A stretch of 64,000 nt of DNA, from contig NZ_JBHSNJ010000005.1 in the NCBI RefSeq assembly GCF_042657165.1, positions 186,001-250,000 on the forward strand, given 5' to 3'. This document shows positions 50,640 through 60,081 of this stretch, piece by piece (the first letter of the stretch is position 1; every line of letters starts with the position of its first letter). The notes beneath the pieces are model-generated. The model was given only the letters and a program-made list of their open reading frames with translations, did not search any database and was not told the DNA's origin. The translations under genes and the position numbers were made by a program. This DNA is from Agrilutibacter niabensis. Lineage in GTDB: Bacteria > Pseudomonadota > Gammaproteobacteria > Xanthomonadales > Xanthomonadaceae.

Positions 50640-50850
50640 GGAACTCTCCTGGAGGCCGGACGGTCCGGCAACGACTGCCCGGCGGGACTTGGAACGCGTT
50701 CCGGATATAGATGGGGGCGGCGGAGCCGACTCCAAGACGGAAGGCAGCGGCATCCGCGCATCCTGATGAGGGCTGAACGGGCGCTTTCGATTCGGCCCGG
50801 CGGCCTGGGCACCCTTCTCTTGCGGGGCGCCTGTGCGATGCGGAAGGCGA

Positions 50851-51300
50851 TCAGCAGTCGCCCGCCTCCACCCAACCATTTTCGACACGCTTCATGCGCT
50901 GGCCGTTGACGCAACGCTCGTTCTTCGCTGCCTGCTGTTCCGCCGCCTTGCGCGCCTGCTGTTCGGCGCGCAGGCGTTGCTGCACGCGGATGGTGGCCTC
51001 GCGGGCTTCGCGCCAGGAGGCATCCCGCGCTGCCTCTTCTGCGGCATTGGCAACCGGGGACGGCGCGGCAACCGATGGCACTACTGCGGAGGCTTCGGCC
51101 TCCCTCGCGTCGGACACTGCCGGCTCTGCTTCGGCCCTTGGCGCAACTGGCGGTGTCTCGGCCTTCGGCGCGTGGGGCACAGCTGCCGACGCTTCGTCGC
51201 GGCTGGCGCTCCTGCGGTCAATCACCACCGCGAACACCAGCACCACGGCGCATGCCAGCAGCACCAGCCATCCCCGGATTGAATCCCTGCCCTGCGCCAT
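50851..51300 (-). CDS. membrane-anchored hypothetical protein with Ala/Glu stalk
   Basis: 149 residues, ATG 51300 (AGGTGG upstream). One N-terminal membrane helix (GWLVLLACAVVLVFAVVI), an Ala/Pro/Glu-rich stalk, then a coiled coil (REARKATIRVQQRLRAEQQARKAAEQQAAK). A short C-terminal cysteine pair flanks a conserved-looking segment (CVNGQRMKRVENGWVEAGDC). Type II topology, periplasmic domain. No family named. Confidence 0.65.
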   Translation of the reverse strand: MAQGRDSIRGWLVLLACAVVLVFAVVIDRRSASRDEASAAVPHAPKAETPPVAPRAEAEPAVSDAREAEASAVVPSVAAPSPVANAAEEAARDASWREAREATIRVQQRLRAEQQARKAAEQQAAKNERCVNGQRMKRVENGWVEAGDC

Positions 51301-51617
51301 CGTGTTCCACCTGCCCCGGTCAGTACGCCAACGCCCCGGCCCTTTGTGCGCCAAGGCGCGCACCGGATCAAGTCCGGATCGCACGGCATCGCGGCGCAAC
51401 CGTCGCATCTGTGACGCCGGACAAGCGGCATCGCAGCCTCGTCGCGCGCGCGCATCCGGCGCTCGCTGGTGCTCAATCCCGGCAACGCGGAAGCACGCAA
51501 GGCGAACGAGGCCAACGCTGGCAAGTAGCTGCGCCGGGCGCCCATCGGTTGGCGATTGCCGCGGAACCCCGGGTTTGGTCGCGGGGGTATGCTGGTGGAC
51601 CCGTCCTCGAAACTCCC

Positions 51618-52256
51618 ATGACCGACACCCCCGCGTTGCCGTTGCTCAGTGCCGCCGAAGCGCGCGTACTCGGCTGCCTGATCGAAAAGGAAGCCACCAC
51701 GCCCGACGCCTACCCGCTGACGGTCAATGCCGCGCACGTCGCCGCCAACCAGAAGACCGCGCGCGACCCGGTGATGGCCCTGGAGGTCGGGCAGGTCAAC
51801 CACTCCCTGCGCCAACTGGAAGCGAAGGCGCTCGCCAAGCAGGTGTTCTCCTCGCGCGCGGAACGCTACGAGCACCGCACCGCTGCGTTCTTCAGCCTGC
51901 CCAAGCAACAGGTCGTGCTACTGGGGCTGCTGCTGTTGCGTGGCGCGCAGACCGCGCCCGAGCTGCTCGCGCGCAGCGAACGACTGGCCAGGTTCAGCGA
52001 CGCCGACGATGTGCGCCATCACCTGGAACGCCTGATCCAGCGCCAGCCCGCGCTGGCCGTGCAGATCCCGCGCGGCCCCGGCCAGCGCGAGGATCGCTAC
52101 GCCCACCTGCTCTGTGGCCCCGTCGATACGGCGGCGATCTCCGAGCGGCTGGCGCAGCGCAGCGAGCCCGAAACGTCGGCGCTGGAAGCACGCGTAGCCG
52201 CCCTTGAAAGCGAAGTGGCGGCGCTGCGCGAGGAAATCGCGGCATTGCGCGGATAA
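51618..52256 (+). CDS. YceH (DUF480) family protein
   Basis: 212 residues, ATG 51618. Contains the DUF480 tandem winged-helix pattern: LSAAEARVLGCLIEKEATTPDAYPLTVNAAHVAANQKTARDPVM, HSLRQLEAKALAKQVFSSRAERYEHR, QVVLLGLLLLRGAQTAPELLARSERL and the final coiled coil (ARVAALESEVAALREEIAALRG). Likely a DNA- or protein-binding protein of unknown target. Monocistronic. Confidence 0.92.
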   Translation: MTDTPALPLLSAAEARVLGCLIEKEATTPDAYPLTVNAAHVAANQKTARDPVMALEVGQVNHSLRQLEAKALAKQVFSSRAERYEHRTAAFFSLPKQQVVLLGLLLLRGAQTAPELLARSERLARFSDADDVRHHLERLIQRQPALAVQIPRGPGQREDRYAHLLCGPVDTAAISERLAQRSEPETSALEARVAALESEVAALREEIAALRG

Positions 52257-52472
52257 CGCGGCGTCCGCCTGGCGCCATTCCATCGCCGCAACGCCCGGAT
52301 CCATCCCGCACCTATTTGCCTTCGCGCGGACGCGCGCTGAGCGCCGAAGCGGCGCCGTCTCCATCCGGACCGTATCCGATCAACCTCGCGGCGGCCGGGA
52401 CGCCGGCCCTCGGCGAAGCCACGCCGGTCCACCGGTGCTTGCACTCACGGTTTTCGCCACGGCGGCGGGCGT

Positions 52473-54500
52473 ATGCTGAGGCCGTCACTGGGGAGCAGCC
52501 GATTGGATCGGACGGCACACCACCCTGCGTTCGAACGACCGCTCGCGCATGCCGCGGGCGAGCCGCCGGTAGTGCCCTGGCAGGACAGCCTGCGCACGCG
52601 GATGATGCTGTGGTTCGGCGCGCTGGTTGGCGCGCTGCTCGCCGCAGGCTTCATCGCGGCATTCGCGCTCGCGCGCCAGCAGATCCTCAGCGAGGCGCAG
52701 GAACGCACCCGCTACGAAGCCGCGCAGGCCACCGATCGCATCCGCGCCGCGATGGCATCGGTGCGGATCACTGGCGACGGGATCATCGGGCTGTTCAACA
52801 GCCTGGCGCCCGATCGCCAGGACACCGTGCGCTTGCTGGAGGCCATGCTCGATGCCGACGCCAGCGTGGCGGGCGGATTGATCGCGCTGGAACCCGGTGT
52901 CCTGCCCGATGGGGCGCCCATGGCCTACTACGCCGGCGTGACACGCCGCGGGGTGGCCGACCGCGACCTGATCGCCAGCCATTACGACGTGCGCGTGCAG
53001 CCCTGGTACCGGCGCACGCTCGCGGCCGATACGCCCTGGTGGTCGGAGCCGTACTTCAACGAAACCGCCGGCGGCCGCTGGATGACCACGCTCAACATGC
53101 CGCTGCGCGGACGCGACGGCGCGCGCCTGGGCATGGTCAGCCTGGACGTGCCGGTGGCGCGCTGGGAAGAGCTGGTGGCGCCGCTGCGGCGCATCCAGGG
53201 CCAGCGCCCCGCGCTGTTCGCCCCGCAGGGCACCGTCGTGCTGTATGCCGACGACGACATCGCGTTGAAGACCACGCTCGCGCGCTTCATCGACGCGCAC
53301 GCACGCCCCGACCTGGCGCCGCTGGAACGCGCGCGCGCCGCACGACGACGGGAGGAGCTGACGAACACGCTCCCGGACGGGAGCGAAACCCGCTTCTCCG
53401 TGATCGAACCGATCGGCGACAGCGGCTGGAGCCTGCAGCTGGCGTTGTCGCACGACGCCATCCTCGCCGACCTGGAACGCATCACCTGGATGCTGGGCGC
53501 GTTCGCCCTGGTGGCGCTTGGCCTGGCCACGCTGGCGGTGCGGCGCCTGGCGCGGCGGATCACCAATCCGTTGCGCGACCTCACCGGTTCGGCCAGCCAC
53601 TTCGCCGCCGGCGAGTTCGACTACCCGCTGCGCCAGACCGAACGCAGCGACGAGGTCGGCGTGATGGCGCGCGCGTTCGACAACGCGCGCGGCTCCATCA
53701 AGCGGCAGATGATCGAGATCGAGGACATGAGCACGGCGCGGCAGAAGCTGGAGAGCGAGCTGGGCATCGCGCGCGATATCCAGCAGGCGATGCTGCCCGC
53801 CGGGCGCCAGCTCGGCGAGGATGGCTGGCGCCTGCAGGCGCACGCGCTGCTGGAACCGGCCACCGCCGTGGGTGGCGACTTCTACAGCTTCTTCGAACGC
53901 GACCGGCACACGCTGTGGTTCGCGATCGGCGACGTGTCGGACAAGGGCGTGCCCGCCGCGTTGTTCATGGCGCGCACCGCCACCGTGCTGGAAGTGGCCG
54001 CCGGCCTGGACGGTTCACCGGAGGTGGCGCTGAAGAAGGCATCGCGCCGCCTGGTGCAGGGCAACGACACCTGCATGTTCGCCACCGTGCTGTGCGGCGT
54101 CATCGACGCGCGCAGCGGCGAGCTCGCGCTGGCCAGCGCCGGCCACGACGCACCCGTGCTGTTGCGCGCCGATGGCCGCACCGAATTCGTCGACCTGGAC
54201 AACGGGCCGCCGTTGGGCATCGAGACCCATGAGGACTACGCCGTCTGGCACGGCCGCCTGCAGTCCGGCGACGCCCTGGTGGCCTACACGGACGGGGTCA
54301 CCGAGGCCATGGATGGCGGCAACCGTCCGTTCGGTGCCGAGCGCCTGCTCGCTGCATTGGACGCGAACGCCGGCGCCGGCGATCTGTGCGCGTCCCTGGT
54401 CGCCGACGTGCACCGCTTCGCCGCCGGCGCGCCGCAGTCGGACGACATCACCGTGCTGGCGTTGCGCTGGACGGTCGCTTCCCCCGGGACAACGGAGTAG
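52473..54500 (+). CDS. membrane SpoIIE-type protein phosphatase with dCache and HAMP
   Basis: 675 residues with ATG 52473; a TTG at ~52503 behind GGGGAG is an alternative. Domains: membrane helix ~45-67 (MMLWFGALVGALLAAGFIAAFALA), a dCache-like sensor (~70-335, YDVRVQPWYRRTL, WWSEPYFNETAGGRWMTTLNMPL), a second helix, HAMP (RRLARRITNPLRDLT) and a short coil. The C-terminal PP2C/SpoIIE domain has the aspartates: EPATAVGGDFYSFFE, AIGDVSDKGVPAALFM, and the end APQSDDITVLALRW. It dephosphorylates the STAS antagonist encoded downstream in response to an extracytoplasmic signal. Confidence 0.92.
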   Translation: MLRPSLGSSRLDRTAHHPAFERPLAHAAGEPPVVPWQDSLRTRMMLWFGALVGALLAAGFIAAFALARQQILSEAQERTRYEAAQATDRIRAAMASVRITGDGIIGLFNSLAPDRQDTVRLLEAMLDADASVAGGLIALEPGVLPDGAPMAYYAGVTRRGVADRDLIASHYDVRVQPWYRRTLAADTPWWSEPYFNETAGGRWMTTLNMPLRGRDGARLGMVSLDVPVARWEELVAPLRRIQGQRPALFAPQGTVVLYADDDIALKTTLARFIDAHARPDLAPLERARAARRREELTNTLPDGSETRFSVIEPIGDSGWSLQLALSHDAILADLERITWMLGAFALVALGLATLAVRRLARRITNPLRDLTGSASHFAAGEFDYPLRQTERSDEVGVMARAFDNARGSIKRQMIEIEDMSTARQKLESELGIARDIQQAMLPAGRQLGEDGWRLQAHALLEPATAVGGDFYSFFERDRHTLWFAIGDVSDKGVPAALFMARTATVLEVAAGLDGSPEVALKKASRRLVQGNDTCMFATVLCGVIDARSGELALASAGHDAPVLLRADGRTEFVDLDNGPPLGIETHEDYAVWHGRLQSGDALVAYTDGVTEAMDGGNRPFGAERLLAALDANAGAGDLCASLVADVHRFAAGAPQSDDITVLALRWTVASPGTTE

Positions 54501-54504
54501 TCGC

Positions 54505-54918
54505 ATGCGGATCCAGATGCGCGCGCCGCAGGACCGGGAACTGCTGCCAAGCCTGTTCGCCGCCATCGACGAAGCCCTCGCGCATGCCGGCATCGCGCAT
54601 GCGCTTGCGCACGACGTGCGCCTGGTGAGCGAAGAGGTCGTGTGCAATGCGATCGAGCATGGCCAGCCCTCGGGCGGCCAACACGAAGTGATGGTGGAGA
54701 TCGCCATCCACGACGATCGCGTCACCCTTTGCTTCCGCGATGACGGCGATCCGTTCGATCCGCTGTCGCAACCCCCGCCCGACCTGGAGGCCGACATCGA
54801 AGAACGGCCCATCGGCGGACTCGGCGTGCACCTGATCCGCACGCTCGCCAGCGAGATCAGCTATGCGCGCGAGGCCCATCGCAATGTCCTGCGCGTCGTG
54901 CTGCTGCGAACCCCTTGA
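54505..54918 (+). CDS. RsbW-like anti-sigma/serine kinase (HATPase)
   Basis: 137 residues from ATG 54505, four bases after the phosphatase stop. GHKL ATPase motifs: VCNAIEHG (N-box), FRDDGDPFDP (G1) and GGLGVHLIR (G2), the layout of RsbW/SpoIIAB-type kinases. It would phosphorylate the STAS protein encoded next and bind a target (a sigma factor or other protein) not seen in this window. Confidence 0.9.
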   Translation: MRIQMRAPQDRELLPSLFAAIDEALAHAGIAHALAHDVRLVSEEVVCNAIEHGQPSGGQHEVMVEIAIHDDRVTLCFRDDGDPFDPLSQPPPDLEADIEERPIGGLGVHLIRTLASEISYAREAHRNVLRVVLLRTP

Positions 54919-54952
54919 AGCAACGAACCCGTCCCTGCCCCAGGAGCGCCCC

Positions 54953-55345
54953 ATGGACCTGACCATCCGCATCGACCCACCGAACACCGTCAACCAGCGC
55001 GTCGCGCTCGGCGGCCGCCTGGACACCCACACCTACGCCGAGTTCGATCGCCAGCTCGCGCCGGTCCTGGCTTCCGATGTGACCTCGCTGGTGCTGGACC
55101 TGGCACAACTGGCTTACATCAGCTCCGCCGGCATCCGCTCGATCCTGCTCGCCCGCAAGGCCCTGGCCGCTCGCCGCGGCAAGGTGCTGGTGGTCAACCC
55201 GCAGCCGCAGATCCAGAAGGTCTTCGATGTGGTGAAGGCCGTGCCGCTCAATGAGATCTTCACCAGCATGGACGAAGCCGACGCCTACCTGGACCTCATG
55301 CAGCGCAAGGTGCTGGCGGGCAACCAGGACGAGGACGATCTCTGA
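54953..55345 (+). CDS. STAS-domain anti-sigma factor antagonist
   Basis: 130 residues, ATG 54953 with AGGAG upstream. STAS fold: strand VALGGRLDTHTYAEF, then LVLDLAQLAYISSAGIRSILLARKAL with the phosphoacceptor serine at S57/S58, and VFDVVKAVPLNEIF. Unphosphorylated it releases the kinase's partner. Its acidic tail (AGNQDEDDL) is unusual. Third gene of a complete three-component partner-switching operon. Confidence 0.92.
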   Translation: MDLTIRIDPPNTVNQRVALGGRLDTHTYAEFDRQLAPVLASDVTSLVLDLAQLAYISSAGIRSILLARKALAARRGKVLVVNPQPQIQKVFDVVKAVPLNEIFTSMDEADAYLDLMQRKVLAGNQDEDDL

Positions 55346-55450
55346 GCGTGCGGGTGACCGCGCAGGGTGGGCCAACCCGCCCCGCACGTTGTCCGGGCAC
55401 GCCGTGCCTGCCCGCGTGCACGCGTAGCGCCGTCGCCGCGCCTTCGCGGG

Positions 55451-57145
55451 TCACAGGCGCGACGCGGTGAGCTTGGTGTCGGCGTTCTGCCAGGCCTTGG
55501 CGAAACGGTCGTCCACTTCCTTGGCCTCGGCCTCGCGCTTCTGCGCACGCAGGCTCTGCGCCAGCCCATACAGCGACCAGCCGTTGTCGGGATTGCGCTT
55601 GAGTTCCTCGCGGTAGACGGCTTCCGCCTCGGCCGGCTTGCCGGCCTCGAGCAGCAGCACGCCCAGGGTCTGCCGCGTCGGCGCATGCCAGCCCGGCGGT
55701 TCGTCGTAGGGAATCTTGTCCTCGATCACCGCGGCCTCGCGCAGCGCCGCGATGCCGGCCGCGCGGTCGCCGCGCGCGGTGGCGAGTTCACCGGCCAGGG
55801 TGCGTTCGGCAATGCGGGCCGCGTGCGTCAGCGGGTAGCGGTCCCACATGGTGAGCGTATCGAGCACCGGATCGGCGACGCCCTTGGCGAGTTCCTTCAG
55901 GTGCTGGTCGGCTTCATCCAGCCGCTTCTGCCGCACCGCGGCCATGCCCTGTGCGTAGTGCCAGATCGCGGTGACATAGGGCAGGTCCGGCGCGGGGTTC
56001 GCCACGCCGACGATTTCATCCCAGCGCCCGAAGCGCACGCGGTAGAACCAGGGCGTGAGCCAGTACTGTTGCAATCCGGCGAAGCCCGGCTTGCGCATCA
56101 GGTCGGGCAGGTCGGTGCGTTTGGCGGTCTGCTCGGCGGCGGATTTCGCCAGCGCCTGCGTCCCTTCCATGCTCGACGCGAACCACAGGAAGTGATGGTT
56201 GTGCGGCACGTAACCGAGCGGATACACGCCCTTGGTGTTGCCGCGGCAGATGGCGAGGTAGGCGTCGTCGGCCTGGATCGCGACCTGGTTGGCCAGCACG
56301 GCGTCATGCCAGCGGCCCACGCGCGAGTAGATGTGCGCGGGCATGTGCACCAGGTGCCCGGAGCCGGGGATCAGCGTGCGCAGATGGTCGGCCGCCGCCG
56401 CGCCGCGCTGCGGATCGGCCGAGGCTTCCACCGCGTGCACGTACAGGTGCAGGGCGCCGGCGTGGTCGGGATTGCGCTTGATCACCGACTCCAGCGTCGA
56501 CACGATCTCCGCGGTATGGCCCTTGGGCTGCAGCTTCGCGTCGTAGTAGTCCCACGGCTGCGTGTCCATCATCGCCTCGGCGTGGAACGTGGCGGCATCG
56601 AGGTCGTCCGGCAACTCCTTGGCGAGCTTGCGCGTGGCCTCGACGTAGGCGGCGTCGAGCAGCTTGCGATCCTCCGGCGGATTCTCGGCGTAGCGCGCGG
56701 ACAGCGCGCGGATGAAGGCCTGCTCGCGCGGCGTGGCCTTGGGCGCCAGCGCGATCGCCTTCTGCAGCCGCGTCCACGCGGTGGGGTTGTTGGCCGGATC
56801 CATCGCGGCGTTGACGTGCGGGCCCAGCACCAGCGCCGCGCCCCACCAGCACATCGCGCAGTCGGGATCGAGTTCCGTCGCGCGCAGGTAGGAGCGCTCG
56901 GCGGCGTCATGGTTGAAGCCGTAGGTCAGCATCAGGGCCTGGTCGAACCAGCGCTGCGCCTCCGGCTTGGCCGTGATGGCGAAGTGGTAGTTGCCCAGGC
57001 CCTCCAGCAGGTTCGCACCGACCATCCCGGGCGGGACCGGCGCCGGAGCGGTGGCGGTGGCGGGCGACTCGTCTGGTTTGCGCTTGCAGGACGGGCCGAC
57101 CAGGGCGATGGCGGCGATCAGCGCGATGGCTAATGGACGTTTCAT
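55451..57145 (-). CDS. TPR-repeat lipoprotein
   Basis: 564 residues, ATG 57145. Lipobox LVGPSC. Multiple TPR-like helical pairs (RWFDQALMLTYGFNHDAAERSYLRATELDPDCAMCWWGAALVL, and C-terminal QTLGVLLLEAGKPAEAEAVYREELKRNPDNGWSLYGLAQSLRAQ). The middle has motifs typical of a bacterial family of ~550-residue TPR lipoproteins (GHLVHMPAHIYSRVGRWHDAVLANQVAIQAD, NHHFLWFASSMEG). Function unknown, probably a scaffold. Confidence 0.85.
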   Translation of the reverse strand: MKRPLAIALIAAIALVGPSCKRKPDESPATATAPAPVPPGMVGANLLEGLGNYHFAITAKPEAQRWFDQALMLTYGFNHDAAERSYLRATELDPDCAMCWWGAALVLGPHVNAAMDPANNPTAWTRLQKAIALAPKATPREQAFIRALSARYAENPPEDRKLLDAAYVEATRKLAKELPDDLDAATFHAEAMMDTQPWDYYDAKLQPKGHTAEIVSTLESVIKRNPDHAGALHLYVHAVEASADPQRGAAAADHLRTLIPGSGHLVHMPAHIYSRVGRWHDAVLANQVAIQADDAYLAICRGNTKGVYPLGYVPHNHHFLWFASSMEGTQALAKSAAEQTAKRTDLPDLMRKPGFAGLQQYWLTPWFYRVRFGRWDEIVGVANPAPDLPYVTAIWHYAQGMAAVRQKRLDEADQHLKELAKGVADPVLDTLTMWDRYPLTHAARIAERTLAGELATARGDRAAGIAALREAAVIEDKIPYDEPPGWHAPTRQTLGVLLLEAGKPAEAEAVYREELKRNPDNGWSLYGLAQSLRAQKREAEAKEVDDRFAKAWQNADTKLTASRL

Positions 57146-57447
57146 GGCTGGACCCTATGGCGTGGGCGGGACCGTTCTACGCCGTCCTGGATCGCGAATC
57201 AATCGGAGCCGGCGAGGAGCAAATCAGGCCGGAGACTGTTACGGCCGGATAACAATTTCTGAAGAATCTGGCCCCTTCATCGCGACCCATTCCGACCACG
57301 CGGCTACCGCGTGCGAAACACTCTTCCTGCATGGTCGCGCCCAAGCAGCAAGGTCCGCATTTGGGCACTTTTTGGCGCAGCCGCTCACCGTGCTGACGCT
57401 TTTTGGCAGGCAGATCGCCGCGCGCAACTACGCTATCGTCAGCCGCG
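57146..57447. other. divergent intergenic region with direct repeats
   Basis: 302 bases between the TPR lipoprotein and a GGDEF gene. CTTTTTGGC occurs at 57368-57376 and 57399-57407, 31 bases apart (three helical turns), 41-80 bases before the GGDEF start. An AT-richer patch TAACAATTTCTGAAGAAT lies at 57249-57266. No gene seen. Confidence 0.45.
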
Positions 57448-58581
57448 ATGAACGCAGTGCAATCGCGCCGCCTGACCCAGGAAGTCGCAGACACCTATCA
57501 ACGCGCGTTGACTGGTGGCGCGTTCTATCTGGTCGCGTGGCTTATCGTCGGAATCCATGGCGGCGCCTTCGAGCGCGCGCCCGTGACCAGCTGGTTGCTG
57601 GCGCTGGCCTTCGCTGGCCTCGCACTCGCGCGTTTCCTCCATCGTCCGCTGCATGAGGGCGATGCAGCGGCCTGCGTTCGCTGGCTGTATGTCCACTGGA
57701 CCATCGTGGTGCTGGCGACGCTGGTCTGGGGCCTGCTGTTCTGCTGGGCGCTGCTCGACGACGGTTTCCAGGGCGCGCGCACGGCGGCGCTGCTGAGCAC
57801 GCTGGGCCTGGCCACCGCCGTCGCGCATGCCTTCAGCATGCGCCGCGGCTTCGCCCTGACCGGCATCGCCATGCTGTACGGCCCAAGCCTGGTGCTGCTG
57901 TGGCCCAGGCCGGCCGACCGCGCGATCGCGCTGGTCATGCTGGTCTACCTCGTCTACGTGCTGATCTCGCTGGTCCGCAGCCATGCCGAATACCAGCAGC
58001 GCCTCAACCTCGACCAGGAATTGCGCGACCAACGCGACCTGTTCGCGGAGCAGAGCAAGATCGATCCGTTGACCGAACTGGCCAATCGCCGGCATTTCTC
58101 CGGCGTGCTGGCACTGGCCGCCACGCGCGCCCTGCGCAGCGGCGAACCGCTGACCTTGTTGGTGCTCGACCTCGATCACTTCAAGAAGATCAACGACACC
58201 CATGGCCACGCCATCGGCGACGCCTGCCTCATCGCGATCGCGGGACGGCTGGATAACGCGTTCAACTGCGATGGCGAGCTGCCTGCGCGGCTCGGCGGCG
58301 AGGAGTTCGGCGTCGTGCTCGGTGGACAGGACCTGGAGACGGCGGCAGAGCGCGCAGAGCGCTTCCGCGAGGATCTCTACCGCCACCCGATCGCGCTCGA
58401 AGGCATCGTGCTGGCGATGACCGCCAGCATCGGCATCGCGCAATTCGACAAGGCGCGGCACCGCGATGTCGACGAGCTTTACAGTGCGGCGGATCGCGCG
58501 GTGTATCGCGCCAAGGCGGAGGGCCGCAATCGCGTGTGCCGCGATGAACCGGTACAGGTCCAGGCGCCGGCCGACAGCTGA
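57448..58581 (+). CDS. membrane GGDEF diguanylate cyclase
   Basis: 377 residues from ATG 57448. Six membrane helices (~residues 20-180: GGAFYLVAWLIVGIHGG, TSWLLALAFAGLAL, TIVVLATLVWGLLFCWALL, LALVMLVYLVYVLISLV), a coiled linker, then GGDEF (~225-375): SKIDPLTELANRRHFSGVL, LLVLDLDHFKKINDTHGHAIGD and the active motif LGGEEFGVVLG. Makes c-di-GMP; the membrane part resembles MASE-like sensors. Regulation unknown. Confidence 0.9.
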   Translation: MNAVQSRRLTQEVADTYQRALTGGAFYLVAWLIVGIHGGAFERAPVTSWLLALAFAGLALARFLHRPLHEGDAAACVRWLYVHWTIVVLATLVWGLLFCWALLDDGFQGARTAALLSTLGLATAVAHAFSMRRGFALTGIAMLYGPSLVLLWPRPADRAIALVMLVYLVYVLISLVRSHAEYQQRLNLDQELRDQRDLFAEQSKIDPLTELANRRHFSGVLALAATRALRSGEPLTLLVLDLDHFKKINDTHGHAIGDACLIAIAGRLDNAFNCDGELPARLGGEEFGVVLGGQDLETAAERAERFREDLYRHPIALEGIVLAMTASIGIAQFDKARHRDVDELYSAADRAVYRAKAEGRNRVCRDEPVQVQAPADS

Positions 58582-58787
58582 AGGCCATTTTCGCAGCACA
58601 TCCGGCTGCGGCGTCGCAGCTGCTGTGGAAGGTCAGTCTCTGACCTCGTTCGTCACCCGTACACCAGCTGGCTTCGGTTTCACACCGGCGCTGTTTCCAT
58701 CCGTGTCGCAGTCCGCGCAGGCAGTCACAGGCCGCGCGTGCAGCCGATGGCAAGATGCGCGTCCCTTATTCGAATCAATAGAACGCA

Positions 58788-60029
58788 ATGTCCCTGAGCC
58801 CCGAGCAAGCCCGCGACTACATGCACAAACTGCTGGCCCTGATGGTCAAGTCGGGTGGCTCGGACCTGTTCATCGCCCACGATTTCCCGCCGAGCATGAA
58901 GGCACTCGGCCACATGACCCCGCTGACCGAGCAGAAGCTCACCGGCGCGGTGACGGCCAAGCTCGCCGACGCGCTGATGAACGACAAGCAGCGCGGGGAG
59001 TTCGCCCGCGACATGGAGTGCAACTTCGCGATCGCGGTGCCGGGCGTGTCGCGCTTCCGCGTCAACGTATTCGTGCAACAGGGCCAGGTCGGGATGGTGG
59101 TGCGCACCATCGCCGCCGAGATCCCCAACTTCGACAAACTGCGGCTGCCGCCGATCCTGCAGGACGTGGTGATGAACAAGCGCGGCCTGGTGCTGGTCGT
59201 GGGCGGCACCGGCTCGGGCAAGTCGACCTCGCTGGCGGCGATGATCGACCACCGCAACCGCACCTCGGCCGGGCACATCATCACCGTCGAGGATCCGGTC
59301 GAGTACGCGCACGTCTCGCAGAAGTCGCTGGTCACCCACCGCGAGGTCGGCGTCGACACCCACAGCTGGCACCACGCGCTGAAGAACACCCTGCGCCAGG
59401 CGCCGGACGTGATCCTGGTCGGCGAGATCCGCGATGCCGAGACCATGGAGCACGCGATCTCCTTCGCCGAGACCGGCCACCTGTGCCTCTCCACCCTGCA
59501 CGCCAACAGCGCGTCGCAGACCATGGAACGCATCATCAATTTCTTCCCCGAAGAACGCCGCACGCAGCTGCTGATGGACCTGTCGGCCAACCTGCGCGCG
59601 ATCGTGTCGCAGCGGCTGATCCGCACCGAGGATGGCAAGGGCCGCGTCGCCGCGATCGAGATCCTGCTCAACACCCCGACGATCGCCGAGAAGATCTTCA
59701 AGGGCGAGTTCAACGAGCTCAAGGGCATCATGAACAAGTCGCGCGAACTGGGCATGCGCACCTTCGACTGGGCCCTGTTCGAGCTCTACAACGAAGGCCT
59801 GATCTCCTACGAGGAGGCGATCCGCAACGCCGACTCCGCCAACGAACTGCGCCTGAACATCAAGCTCAAGAGTCCGCGCGGCGAGCCCTCCCAGCTCGGT
59901 GGCGCCTCGCTGTCGCTGCACGAGCAACCCAGTGCGGAAGAGGCGCGGGCCGAGGAACTGCGCAAGCAGCAGGAAAAGCGCGACCAGCTGGAAATGGAAC
60001 GCCTGCTGGCGGCCAAGAGCGCGGCGTAA
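58788..60029 (+). CDS. pilU: type IV pilus retraction ATPase PilU
   Basis: 413 residues, ATG 58788. Secretion/retraction ATPase family: Walker A GGTGSGKST (K145), Asp-box/Walker B DVILVGEIRDAETM, His-box TGHLCLSTLHANS, and MERIINFFPEERR. The C-terminal tail rich in Glu/Lys/Gln (EEARAEELRKQQEKRDQLEMERL) and the length distinguish PilU from PilT. Assists PilT-driven pilus retraction and twitching at the inner membrane. pilT is not in the window. Confidence 0.92.
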   Translation: MSLSPEQARDYMHKLLALMVKSGGSDLFIAHDFPPSMKALGHMTPLTEQKLTGAVTAKLADALMNDKQRGEFARDMECNFAIAVPGVSRFRVNVFVQQGQVGMVVRTIAAEIPNFDKLRLPPILQDVVMNKRGLVLVVGGTGSGKSTSLAAMIDHRNRTSAGHIITVEDPVEYAHVSQKSLVTHREVGVDTHSWHHALKNTLRQAPDVILVGEIRDAETMEHAISFAETGHLCLSTLHANSASQTMERIINFFPEERRTQLLMDLSANLRAIVSQRLIRTEDGKGRVAAIEILLNTPTIAEKIFKGEFNELKGIMNKSRELGMRTFDWALFELYNEGLISYEEAIRNADSANELRLNIKLKSPRGEPSQLGGASLSLHEQPSAEEARAEELRKQQEKRDQLEMERLLAAKSAA

Positions 60030-60081
60030 CGCTCGCGGTCGGACATCACGCCGCCGGGCTGACGGCCCGGCGCCCGACGGA

